A stretch of 64,000 nt of DNA from Cycas panzhihuaensis (taxonomy: Eukaryota; Cycadophyta). The stretch is taken from positions 250,673,741 through 250,737,740 of the forward strand of contig CM041465.1 in NCBI GenBank assembly GCA_023213395.1, read 5' to 3'. Positions 23,509 to 34,037 of the stretch are shown one piece after another (the stretch's first letter is position 1; every line of letters starts with the position of its first letter). The notes beneath the pieces were generated by a model. That model was not told where the DNA came from, did not search any database, and worked only from the letters and a program-made list of their open reading frames with translations. The translations under genes and the position numbers were made by a program.

Positions 23509-24153
23509 TACTCTGAAATGGACTCAATAGGACTACAGAAAGAAAAAGTATGTACAAAATTTTCAACTACTTCCTCCCAGTCCCAGTTTCCTTCGTGTCT
23601 TTCTTCTTCCATTAGGTACCAAATAAGATTGGTTCCTACCAGGGATATGGGTAATTGATGTACCCATTCCCTTTCTGGTTTTTGATCCCATTTCCAAATC
23701 ACCATACAATTTTGGACATGTTGTCTCAGGTCAGTATTAAACAAGGGCAGTTTGTTATCTTGTTTTTGGAAGTAAATTAAAAATAACTTCATCATTTCTT
23801 TCCAGTTAGAAAATTGTTTTTTATGTGCTTTAAACCAAATCAAAGCTTGTCCATTCAAAGTCTAAGGAAACGAGTACAACCAATCAACTTATTTTATTTT
23901 TGAAAAAGTCAACACAATTTTTTACATGTCTTTCTGCTTCTCCTCTTTTCTCCCAAAATTGAGGTAAATCCCTAAATCCCCCAAAATTACCTAGACATTC
24001 TTCAATCTTGTCTATTTTGACTTTGGCTTCATCATCTTCATCTATTGTTGAATGTTCTAATTCTTTTTCTTCTCCTAAATTGTCTTGACACAGTTCCAAT
24101 CGATAGCAACTTGTGACTTCTGCTCCTATTCCTTCCCAAGCTGTTACAACCAA
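23505..24153 (-). pseudogene. Gypsy 2 second gag-like block
   Basis: Between protease and RT lie an acidic stretch, an ERHVKNCVDFFKNK block, a LNGQALIWFKAHKKQFSNWK block and an EREWVHQLPISLVG / WEEVVENFVHTFSF block. These have the look of retrotransposon gag (gag-type aromatic LxGxAxxWF motif). The first gag is 7-8 kb upstream, before the zinc knuckle. Some plant gypsy polyproteins have a comparable gag-like segment directly before the RT. The alternative is a fused fragment of another element, but collinearity with the RT entry argues for an old family feature. Confidence 0.55.
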
Positions 24154-24482
24154 TCTAGCATATATGTTGATGGAGCTTCATTGGGAATGTGAGGTGGGGT
24201 CCTCAAGACTTGAAATGTTGTTTCCGAATAGGGGCTCGTTGTGGTCGTCGATGTTGTAGTTGTAACTAAAGTCGAATCCATCTCTTCTACTTTTTCAATG
24301 TGGGGTCCGTCCGAACAAAGTGGAAGTACTACTCTCTTTCCTGCTACATATAATGTAAACATCAATTTTCCCCAATCTTGCAATGCCTCAGTTACTAACA
24401 ACCATGGCCTCCGTAGAAGTGTCAATAAGTTTTTCTGTGATTCTACATCTTTACTACTGCAAAGTCTAAACATACTGTGATA
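24154..24482 (-). pseudogene. Gypsy 2 protease, C-terminal part
   Basis: This continues the protease that begins at 31542-31750, interrupted by copia A. A degenerate late-protease region is followed by a Thr/Ser-rich linker (TTTTSTTTTSPYSETT). The TGATA target duplication of copia A ends at 24482. Confidence 0.6.
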
Positions 24483-25051
24483 TGTTAGAATAGGCCAAAT
24501 GGCCTCACAAGTCCAAGATCTAGAGACTAAACTCACTCTAGTTCTGAAAAGCATAAAAGCATAACATGCATTAAGCATAAACAAGATAAAACACAAAGAG
24601 AGAAAGAGGAGCAAGACAAAGATACCAAATGTGTGGTGTTGGAATTGGTCCAACCACCAAAGAATACTCATCTTGATTAGCAAGCGACCCGAATAACAAA
24701 GTAGCTCCAACTCTTGATGAGAAACAATGAAGAGAGGCCTCATTAAATATAGAAAGATGAGAGGCCAAAGGCTATTGCATGATTGACAAGTGTCAATCAT
24801 GCAATGCATGCTTGCATGAAGGACAAGTGTCCTTTAGGAGCTCTTGTGAGCAAAAGTGCAAGGGGGTCATTTAACCCTCAAGTGACAACGTTATGTCACT
24901 AGACATAAAGTGGATGTGTACTTTATCACTTAAGTGATAAAATCACCCTAAAGTACAAAAGTGCACATAATACATTAAAGTGCACATAATACATTAACAT
25001 AAAGTACATAAAGCTTAACATGTAAACATAAGATAAACATAAGGTTTAACA
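24483..25051 (-). repeat. 3' LTR of copia A
   Basis: It pairs with 30973-31541. Four palindromes lie in its U3: 24775-24804, 24819-24834, 24881-24900 and 24922-24941. The polypurine tract (AAGGGGGGG on the - strand) is at 25052-25062. Confidence 0.95.
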
Positions 25052-25071
25052 CCCCCCCCTTATTGTTTACA

Positions 25072-25500
25072 ATGTTAAGTCAGACCCCTAGACCATCTCT
25101 AAATTTTACAAATTTCTCTCTACCAAGTGGCTTGGTAAAGATGTACATTGTTTCTGTTGCTCTGTTGGTCGATACTGAAGGTTGATCTCACCACTGTGTA
25201 CATGCTCTCTGATGAAATGGTGGTGAACTTCAATATGCTTGGTTCGTGCATGAAAGACGGGATTCTTAGTCAGCTTGAGCACACTCTAATTGTCGCAATG
25301 AATGCTGGTAGGCTAATCCTGCTCAAGTCCAAGTTCCCCAACAATCCGTCGTAGCCAGATAGCCTCGCAAGCTACCGATGGCTATGACTTTGTACTACGC
25401 TTGATGGAGGACAAGGTAACATTTGGTTGCTTCTTCCAACTCCACGAAACAACTACTGAACCAAGGGTAAAACAATAACCCGAGGTTGATCTCCTGCTAT
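25072..25500 (-). pseudogene. Copia A RNase H
   Basis: Terminal domain of pol, read in pieces on the - strand. A degenerate SSTEAEY region near 25360-25400 precedes a DNQS-like site near 25290-25310. The HHHFIREHV block follows near 25200 and a KPLGREKF block near 25110-25130. It parallels 55170-55540 of element F, whose version is easier to read. Multiple stops. Confidence 0.75.
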
Positions 25501-25649
25501 CCTGGCATCACCTTGTCAGGATCGGAGAACCCTTCCAAAGTGAAGTTTTCATTATGTGCATACTCAAGGCCAAGTTGTAATGTACCTTTGATGTACTTGA
25601 GTATGCGTTTTGCTGCCTTCCAATGCTTCTGATTGGGTTGAGACATGAA

Positions 25650-26674
25650 TCAAGAACACATCCCAACTGCAAATGAAATGTCCGGACGAGTGTTGGTGAG
25701 ATAGATGAGACTACCAATCAACTCGCTAGGTAAGAGTGGGATTTGCAGGTTCAGCTTCCTCATTAAGAGTAAGCTTGGTTCCGTTCTCCATTGGAGTAGG
25801 CGATGTCTTGCAGTCATGCATCTTGAACCTCTGCAAGATGTCCCAAGAATATTTTGCTTGGGAGATGAAGATATAGCCTGGCTGTTGCCATACCTCAAAG
25901 CCTAAAAAATAATGGAGAAGTCCAAGATCAGTCATCTCGAAACTTCTCTTCAAATCATCCTGGAGAATCTTTATGAGCTTAGTGTCATCACCAGTGATCA
26001 CTAAGCCATCTACATACAAAACAATAAAAGTGACATGGTTTTGTTCATGTTTGATGTACAAATTAGGATCTAAAGTAGATCGATGAAACCCATGTCTTAA
26101 GAAGTAGTCATCGATTTTTGAATACCATGACCTAGGAGCTTGTTTCAAGCCATACAAAGCCTTTTTGAGACGACACACAAGATGCTCCTTGCCTTGTACT
26201 TTGTAACCAAGAGGTTGCTCCAAGTATACCTCCTCTTGAAGATCGCCATTAAGAAAGGCGCTCTTCACGTCCATCTGATAAACGAAGATCGCCATTAAGA
26301 AAGGCGCTCTTCACGTCCATCTGATAAACTGGCCATTTGCATTGTGCTGCTAAGGCCAAAATGAGTCTGATGGTGTTCATATTCGCCACTGGTGCAAAAG
26401 TTTCCTCATAATCAATGCCTTCCTTTTGTTTGAATCCCTTTGCCACAAGGCGTGCCTTCTGACGCTTAAGTGTACCATCAGAATGAAATTTGGTCTTATA
26501 GACCCATTTACAATGATTGCACCTTATGTGGAGGCAATCCGACCAAATCCCATGTGCCATTCTTGTGAATAGAATGGATCTCCTCATCCATGGCAGCCTT
26601 CTAATTGTCATTTTTTTAAGCCTCCTCAAAGGTGGAAGGCTCATCAATAGAAAGCACTTCAGCCATAAGTGCAA
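25650..26674 (-). pseudogene. Copia A reverse transcriptase
   Basis: Copia RT with [20 protein letters not shown], then [19 protein letters not shown] and KKALYGLKQAPRSWYSKIDD. The active site reads LYVDGLVITGDD instead of YVDD: codon 26007-26005 is GGC, removing the second catalytic Asp. In the truncated relative F the same site is an intact YVDD. A 46-bp tandem duplication at 26238-26329, inside the [13 protein letters not shown] block, shifts the frame. Either lesion alone should abolish activity. Confidence 0.9.
26238..26329. repeat. 46-bp tandem duplication in RT
   Basis: Two identical 46-bp units (26238-26283 and 26284-26329) begin GAAGATCGCCATTAAGAAAG. The length is not a multiple of three, so the RT frame is broken. 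Element F has a single unit. Confidence 0.95.
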
Positions 26675-26712
26675 AATTTGTTTCTTTGCCTATATTTCGA
26701 TGGACGTTTCCT

Positions 26713-27840
26713 TCAATAATGTATTTGTCTTGCCTTGGTTTGAGTATACCATTTAGGTAACTTTTGAAATGAAGTAGCGTGAACCTCAATGTCTTCTGGT
26801 CTAAGTGGTTGATCAACAGAAGATGATGTGCTAGGTTCAAGTGGAGCAGAAGATGATGAAGTGAACGGTCCAGCGGGTGCAAATGAAGTACATGGTGTAG
26901 AAGATTGAGAGGGAGGGAAGTCCTCAACAATCTTTTTGCCTTTATCAATGGGGGGTTGGATAGATGCCACATCCAACTCTTTTTGATCGTCTTCAACAAA
27001 GATTACATCTCTTGAGAGATGCATTTTTCTCATACAACTTGTAGGCCTTGCTATGAATGGCATATCCTACAAAGATGCATTTGAGACTATGCTTATCTAA
27101 CTTTGTCCTTTGTTGATCAGGTATGTGCATATATGCAGTGCACCCAAATGTCCTCAAATGGCTGATAGTCGGTTTCTTACCAGTCCATGCCTCCTCAGGT
27201 GTAATGTTGGTGACTGCTGTAGTAGGACTCTGGTTGGCCACATAGGCAGCTGTGTGAAATGTACTTGATGGCTCGAGAAAGTCCTTTCGCATGCATCATA
27301 GTTTTGGCTTTATTGGCCAAAGTTCTATTCATTCTTTCGGAGACTCCATTTTGTTGAGGAGTATGAGGAACAGTAAATTGTCTCCAAATCCCATTATCCA
27401 TGCAATATTGGTTGAATTCTTTTGAAGTGAATTCACCTCCATTATCTGTCCTTAATGTTCCAATTGAATAGCCAGATTCATTTTCTACTTCGGCTTTGAA
27501 TTCTTTGAACTTAGAGAATGCTTCTGATTTGTGCTTTATGAAGTAGACCCAGACTTTATGAGAAAAGTCATCAATGAAGGAGATGTAGTACAATGCTCCT
27601 CCAAATGATTGAGTGGACATGGGTCCACATAAGTCTGAGTGAATCAACTACAAGGGATAAGATGCACGCCAAGCTTTGCCTTTAGGGAAAGGCAAACAAT
27701 GTTGAGTCCCCATTATGCAAGCTTCGCAAAGACATTTTGAACCATATATCTTTGGAAGCCCATATACCATGTTCTTGTTCATCATCTGCTTCAAATTATC
27801 TAAAGCTTAAGTGACCTAGAATAAGCAGAATCAAGTATAA
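26713..27840 (-). pseudogene. Copia A integrase and linker
   Basis: The zinc-binding segment near 27650-27830 is degenerate. The core at 27195-27647 has HSDLCGPM with the first Asp, LRTDNGGEFTSKEF with the second Asp and NGVSERMNRT with the Glu. An EEAWTGKKPTISHLRTFGC block follows at 27130-27200. A Pro/Ser-rich linker and PKWYTQTKARQ near 26720 lead to the RT. Frame changes occur near 27290 and 27060. Confidence 0.88.
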
Positions 27841-28215
27841 TGTTATTGGCATCCAATTTGTAAAGACCTTGATCCTCATATGCAAAAGCTACAATCTGGT
27901 CATTTTTGTCACTAATAACACATTTCCCATTCTTGAATAAAACGCTCATCTGTTGCTTGTCCAACTTGCTAACAAATAGCAAACTCTTCTCCATGGAAGG
28001 AGTGAAATATCCATCACTATTGGGAAATGTGGAGGAAGGGTTTTCTGGAGAGTGGAAAGGAGTTATTGTGCCTATGCCTAAAACCTCGACAGATTCATTA
28101 TTTCCAAAGGTCACTGATTGACCTTCACCTTCCTTAATATTACAAAGGAGTTCTTCACTCCCTGTCATATGCTGTGTAGCTCCTGAATCAACAATCCAAG
28201 TGTGATCAACCTTGG
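27800..28215 (-). pseudogene. Copia A protease
   Basis: The active site WIVDSGATQHMTGS is intact near 28165-28215. The fold continues to the AYEDQGLYKLD block near 27850. It would release the mature gag and pol products. Confidence 0.85.
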
Positions 28216-28269
28216 ATGAGTGATATGCACAAAATAGTTTGCCTTCACCAGCAAACTGATTAAAGTGGC

Positions 28270-29233
28270 GTTGGTAGCCACCTCTATGACCCCCCCTTCC
28301 TCTTTGACCTCCTCGATAGGCACCTCGATTTGGTCGAGGGGGATTCTGCTGCTGTTCTGGCTGCTAAAATCTTTATTGATATTGTTGCCTCGGCTATTGT
28401 TGTCTCTGTCCTTGTGGTTGTTACTGTTGCTGCTGTCGACGTAGATCTACCTGCTTCTTTCTGCAATCAGGTGCAATGTGGCCAGGTTTGCCACAATAAT
28501 GACATACAACATTGGACTTTGAGGAGCCAATGTTCATGTTTCCAAACTGCTTTGTGAGTGCAGGTTTGGAGATCTGTTTGGCCTTTGACTTGGCCATGAA
28601 AGCACCTGGTGTAGATGGTTCTTCATTGTCCTTAGCATAAATCTGCTCTTCTTGAAGCAATAAGCTTTCAAGTTCATTAAATGTCATCCTCTTAAGTGAA
28701 CCATCTCGAGTGGTAGATGAAATGAAGCCATTGTAGTCCTTTGGCAATGCTTTGGTGATGGAAGTGATGAGCTCATCCCTTGTTGCAGGACTACCTAGAC
28801 TATTCAGTTCATTACATACCTCCTTAATGGAGGAAAGAAAAGCCGACATAGGCTTGACGAACTTAACAGAATACAATTTGGCTTTCACCATCAGAATGCG
28901 AGCTCCATCTCGCCTTTCGTACAATGAGGACAAAGTGTCCCAAGCTTCTTTAGAAGTTTTAGCAGAAGAAATATTTTGATCTACATGCACATCCACAATC
29001 ATATGAAGAAATGCCAAAGCAATCTCGTCTTTGGCTTCCCAAGCAGCAACACGTTCATAATCAACATCATCCTCAACATCGTTAACAAGTGTAGGATTGG
29101 GAATTCTCCCAGAAACATATCCCCAGAATTCATTCATTATCAAGAGGTTTTGTGTGATTCTCTTCCATTCTTGATAATTATCTTGCTCTGTTAATCTTAT
29201 TGCGCATGCATTGAGCATGTTAATAGCAGCCAT
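28270..29233 (-). pseudogene. Copia A gag
   Basis: The ATG at 29233 opens MAAINMLNACAIRLTEQDNY, followed by a UBN2-type gag domain (WKRITQNLLIMNEFWGYVSG ... AWDTLSSLYERRDGARILMV). A CCHC knuckle (CHYCGKPGHIAPDC) lies near 28455-28500. A Gln-rich tail (28340-28440) and a Gly/Arg-rich stretch end the protein. In the Gln tract several Gln codons are replaced by TAA or TAG. The start is the first Met after a 1.7-kb leader. Confidence 0.9.
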
Positions 29234-30953
29234 GTTTCACTCGTATGCTTTAAAAGCTAGAAGATAACCTGGAAACTTCAAAGCTTTGTCGCTTAAGTTC
29301 CACCTTCTAACGAAACCACCAGTCCTGATTTTACAAGAAGATCCAACGACTGGATGGAGTGATGAGGGGTGGACTTCGGCTATTGAGTTGGTCCAAGTTA
29401 AATGTAGCAAAGGCAAGGTTTAAACCTTTTTCGAGCCTCTCCAACCAGATTTTAAATTTACTTTTAGAAAGTTTTAAAGTAAATTTAAAGATACATTTAC
29501 TTAGATGATGTACTTAGTGTGAATGCTTTGATTAAGCTTACAATGAGAGGCTTCTTAAGAAGCAAATTTAGTACATTAAATAAGCACTTGATTAAGTATT
29601 TAAGTGCTTTTGAAATCCAAGTAAAATGTTGAAGTGCCTGGGTACAATATGATTTGCAAATGTAAGTACTTTGAGAATTTAGTACTTAGTGAAAAAATGA
29701 AGCAAAACTTGATGATGAGTGCAAAAGTGGGTTTGTTTTAATGCTCCAAAGCTGATGTAGAGAGAGAACCACTTGCCAAATGAGTACAAAGTGTACACCA
29801 AACACCAAGTGAATGCCAAGCACCAAGTTGTTGAGACTTTAAAATAGTCCCAACAATCCAACAGAAAGAGTGATTTTATTAAGTACAAGTATTTCAGCCT
29901 CCTTTTTTGAGATTTTGAAGGGTATGGGACACTATGCAAGGTGCCTAAAAAATAGCTCAAATGGTGATGAATGTCACCTTTACAATATGAAAATGCTTAA
30001 TAATCACTTCGATTAAGCTCTTAATGCTTTTACAACATTTGAATGAGTGCTAAAAGAGCTTAAAAAACAAAAAATGAAGGCTGAAATCAATCTTTTTTGC
30101 AACTTTGCATCAATAGAACACCGCGCAGGGAGTCTTTACAAGTACTTAAGTCATGTAATTTTAATCTTCAAAGAGAGGAGAATGACTTGGCATAAGTCAT
30201 TTAATGAATCCTCTATCCAACAGGAAGATTTTAATCCTCTTAAAGTACTCTTATGTGCCACCTGAAAATGCTTTATAAAGGAGGATGAATCTCACTAAAA
30301 TCCTCTCAAAACATTTAAGTCACTAATATCTTAAAATATCTCTTTAAGATATTCTTCAAATAGAACCAAGGAAAATACTTAAGTAAGGATTAAAGGCTAA
30401 ATAGCTTGAAATCCTCTTTTAAAAACAATGGACCCCACTTAAGAAAAAACTTTACAAAAGAAACTTGTATTAAAAAAAAGCATATTCTTAGTAATATGCT
30501 AGAATGAATATATCAAAGTCTTAGATATGCCAAAATCGAATTTGTTTTAAGTTGATTTATTTTGGCAGCTCCCGTTAAGCGTCTCCAAGCTTCGTGGAGG
30601 CTGTTTCGAAGCTTCCATTGGGCGGCGGTTGTATCTCCATGCGGCTCCGTGGCTTCCGTGCAGGTTTCGTGGATAGGCTCCTGTGCAAGGCGATGTGCAG
30701 GCTTCCGTGCAAGCTCCCGTGCAGGCTGCGTGTGGAGGCTCTGTATCGTCAGGGAACTTTAGAACTCCCCACTGGTGGCGCTTCTGGTATGCAGGATCTT
30801 TGTTGCTCCTCTTATTCTTGATGCAGGCTGTGGAGATCCATGCATTTCTTCTCAAATGTGCAGACAATGGAGGTAATTGGGAGGATTATCCAATGAAGAT
30901 CAAAATGAGGCAGCAGGCACTGCATTTGATGGATACCAACAAGCACCACCAAG
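29234..30953 (-). other. Copia A 5' leader
   Basis: A 1.7-kb non-coding stretch lies between primer site and gag. The gag-proximal kilobase is full of short AT-rich repeats built on AAGTACTT / AAGTGCTT and AGGAT ... ATCCTCT inverted arms. A GC-richer segment (30560-30760) has repeated TCCGTGCAAGG / CTCCGTG elements. Long untranslated leaders occur in several plant copia lineages. Confidence 0.6.
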
Positions 30954-30970
30954 CCTAAGCTCTGATACCA
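30954..30970 (-). other. Primer binding site, copia A
   Basis: TGGTATCAGAGCTTAGG on the - strand, two bases inside the 5' LTR. It is complementary to initiator-Met tRNA. Confidence 0.93.
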
Positions 30971-30972
30971 AA

Positions 30973-31541
30973 TGTTAGAATAGGCCAAATGGCCTCACAA
31001 GTCCAAGATCTAGAGACTAGACTCACTCTAGTTCTGAAAAGCATAAAAGCATAACATGCATTAAGCATAAACAAGATAAAACACAAAGAGAGAAAGAGAA
31101 GCAAGACAAAGATACCAAATGTGTGGTGTTGGAATTGGTCCAACCACCAAAGAATACTCATCTTGATTAGCAAACTGACAGAATAACAAAGTAGCTCCAA
31201 CTCTTGATGAGAAACAATGAAGAGAGGCCTCATTAAATAGAGAAAGATGAGAGGCCAAAGGCTATTCATGATTGACAAGTGTCAATCATGCAATGCATCC
31301 TTGCATGAAGGACAAGTGTCCTTTAGGAGCTCTTGTGAGCAAAAGTGCAAGGGGGTCATTTAACCCTCAAGTGACAACGTTATGTCACTAGACATAAAGT
31401 GGGTGTGTACTTTATCACTTAAGTGATAAAGTCACCCCTAAAGTACAAAAGTGCACATAATACATTAAAGTGCACATAATACATTAACATAAAGTACATA
31501 AAGCTTAACATGTAAACATAAGATAAACATAAGGTTTAACA
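30973..31541 (-). repeat. 5' LTR of copia A
   Basis: 569 bp, equal in length to the 3' LTR. A TATTTAAT promoter-like box on the - strand lies near 31232-31240, downstream of the U3 palindromes. Confidence 0.95.
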
Positions 31542-32217
31542 TGATACCTGCCTCAGCTATTGGTATATTTAATAATGTATCCATTGGTCTGACTTGCAGT
31601 TGATTTGCCAACCTTATAGAGTAATCTGGAGAAACCATATTAGGGTATCCCAGAGAGATCCAAGTCATTTTAGGAAGGATGTTCACTCCTGAACCACCAT
31701 CAACAATTGTTTTACAAATTGTCATTCCAAAGATAGTCATTGGAACTCTTGGATTGATGGCATCAGTCTTCAAAGCCCGTAATAAGAGTTTTTCGATCTG
31801 ATCTAGCACTACCTGCTGAAAATACTCAGCCTCCCACCATTTAAACACAGCAGCAATGGGAATCGAAATTCCCAATTCCATTAGAAGATCTTTCATTGCC
31901 TGTAATCTCTGCCGGGGATTTGTCTCTAACTGTTCTCCTTGAAATGTGGTTTTTCTCTGATACACCTGCCCTTTAAATCTGTTAGCTTGGCTTGTCTCTT
32001 CTTGCTGGGCAGTTTTCATAGCTTCTTGGAGGGCTTGAACCGCTTCCTGGAGTCTCTTTTTCTCTACAGTAGGATCTGGAAAATTGTCTGCCATTGGTAT
32101 AGAAGTTCTCTTTCCACTTCTTGTTTGCACATATACCAGTTGTTCTACATCTGATATTTTGTTGCAAGATTGGAAGTCTATACCTTTGAGTTGGGATTCT
32201 TCCGGCAGTTGTTGCAT
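31542..32217 (-). pseudogene. Gypsy 2 protease, N-terminal part
   Basis: A Lys/Gln-rich helical linker (KKRLQEAVQALQEAMKTAQQ, 32020-32090) leads to the retropepsin site CKTIVDGGSGVNILP near 31680-31730. Asp-Gly-Gly replaces the commoner Asp-Ser-Gly; this variant is usual in OTA-clade gypsy elements. The frame is clean until the TGATA junction with copia A and resumes at 24482. Confidence 0.85.
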
Positions 32218-32389
32218 TCGTGGTCTGTTGGACCATCTTCTTCATAAATATAATCTCTATCTTATTTCTGCAACGGAAAATCTGCCTGGTAGTGACCCCA
32301 TCTGGAACGTAGATGACACCACACAAGTTTCATTTTTCCTTTATATGTTTAAGGGAATTCCGCTTTGGCTTTTGGTAAAATGAAATCTC

Positions 32390-33600
32390 GTACTTCATTT
32401 TGTGGTGCCTTATAATAGCATTCCCAAGTATTATGATTACCACGCCTACAAATTTCACACCATCTTTTCTCCAGAGCATTTTGATGTTCATTTCTTAAAC
32501 GTCGAGCTTGGCCACAAGGTTAGGGACACCACATATTTTCCCGTGTCTTTTCCAATTTTAATTTAGCCAATTTTGATCTTAATTTTCTAATCTATTGGCT
32601 CAGTTGCATTACTAAGGGAAGAGATACTGGAGGATGTTGCTTTAAGGCTTTAATTTCTCCTTCTAAAGCTTCGAATTTGTAGTTCATCCCCATTTGTGGA
32701 ACATTAATTGGCAGAGAATTTGCTACTGTTTGTCCAACGATCTATAAGTTTGATCCCATCTGAAATCCTGGCTACAAATACCCTGTTTTCATTTGATTTT
32801 TGAATTTTAAAGCTAACTCCCTTACTTGCCCATAATTGTTCAACGGTTGCAAGATGACTTTCTCTTTCAATTGGGGCAAAAGTCTTTGGACAAAATATTT
32901 TAAGGACAACATGGGATTTATTAGGGTTTAGGGATCCATTTTATTCATAATTATTCTCAATCTACCATCAAAATCATTTACTGACTCACCCGGAACTTGT
33001 CGAATTTCTTCTAAGGCCTAAAAAATTGCCATCAGATCCCGTAACCTTTGAAATCTATCCAGAAATTGTGTTTGGATCACATCCCATGTTGGGTTTGCAG
33101 CCGAAATATAATGGTACCAAGCAATTGCAACTCCTCAGTGTTGAAAATAATCGAGCCTTGGTATCCCCCGGATTTCAAATTCTTTTAATTTTTAATATAT
33201 TAGAAAAGAGTGCCAAATGGTCTCCTAGATCGCCTGAACCGTCAAACTACAAATGTCCAAATGCAGCATCATTTTGAATGATGACATATGGGAGGTTTAA
33301 TTGATTCCCTCTTGTCATATTGCTTTATGTTGAATTCACTGGACCCGCTAGAATTGGTCTGCTATGTGGGTTTTTATTTGTATTCCCTATGGGGATTGTT
33401 GAACTTGTCCCTCCCCCATTTGAAGAATTTCCAATGTCAGGGGAGTCCATTTGTGCTCTCCATTTGCCCTGGGTCCTCTCGAAAAAATGGAGTCACTTAA
33501 TATCTCTGCCATCTTACTAAACAAGGGGTTTAAAACATGAGAATGGGAGTCCTTGATTTCCAAAATATGACAATCACACCCCGCAGTGGTGGTACTATAT
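32390..33600 (-). pseudogene. Gypsy 2 gag and zinc knuckle
   Basis: The capsid block near 32930-33060 reads FQRLRDLMAIF then EEIRQVPGESVNDFDGRLRI, a standard gypsy gag core. A CCHC-like knuckle (CEICRRGNHNTWEC) lies near 32420-32460. The N-terminal part up to about 33600 is broken by stops. The start codon is not certain. Confidence 0.75.
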
Positions 33601-34017
33601 ATTTCAAATTTCATTGCTTTGCCTACTCTTCTATCTTCAAGATTTTCTTGCCAATCTTTTTCTCTTCTTGGGTCTTCGTCCTCTGCACACCTTTGATGAG
33701 TTTCTACTTTATCTTTCTCAATTTCTAGCTGAATCTCTTTTCCCCATCTTCTTTCGATTCGCTTCCTTCATCCCATTTTCTCAGGGTCAGACTTCCCTCC
33801 TGTCCACCCCTCGTAGGTTGTCTTCTCCTTACCTGCTTCTTCTCCATGGGTTCCTTCAATTTGTGGATTTTGTCTTGAGGCATTTCAATCTCCCAGCGTT
33901 GACCTTACTCTTGTCTTGTCTCTGTTTTCCTTGCAGAATTGGCTCTCGGTGGCATGGACAGCCCCCTCCTATGCCCTCATTCTTGGACACTCATCCCTTC
34001 ACCTTCCCGCATTCACT
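33601..34017 (-). other. Gypsy 2 5' leader
   Basis: A pyrimidine-rich leader (as read on the + strand) between primer site and gag. The + strand open frame of 148 codons here (33614-34060) is antisense to the element and considered chance. Confidence 0.5.
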
Positions 34018-34035
34018 AGTTGGCAATGGAACCAA
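34018..34035 (-). other. Primer binding site, gypsy 2 (tRNA-Asp-like)
   Basis: The - strand reads TGGTTCCATTGCC just inside the 5' LTR. Plant Tat/Athila elements use a site reading TGGCGCCGTTGCC. The three differences are all C/G to T/A changes, consistent with deamination after insertion. Confidence 0.65.
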
Positions 34036-34037
34036 TG

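Larger units (their letters stand above)
24483..31541 (-). mobile_element. Complete Ty1/copia element A
   Basis: A 7.06-kb element on the - strand with LTRs of exactly 569 bp each, a perfect TGATA target duplication (24478-24482 and 31542-31546) and an initiator-Met primer site. It is inserted in the protease of gypsy 2. The LTRs differ by only about a dozen changes, making this one of the younger insertions here. Its pol is nonetheless disabled by a 46-bp duplication in RT, a YVDD to YVDG change and several stops. A truncated relative (element F) lies at 53692-56126. Confidence 0.96.

Noticed and set aside
24241-24480. + strand frame antisense to the gypsy 2 protease
   Set aside because: It opposes a recognisable - strand frame and consists of low-complexity Val/Ser-rich sequence.
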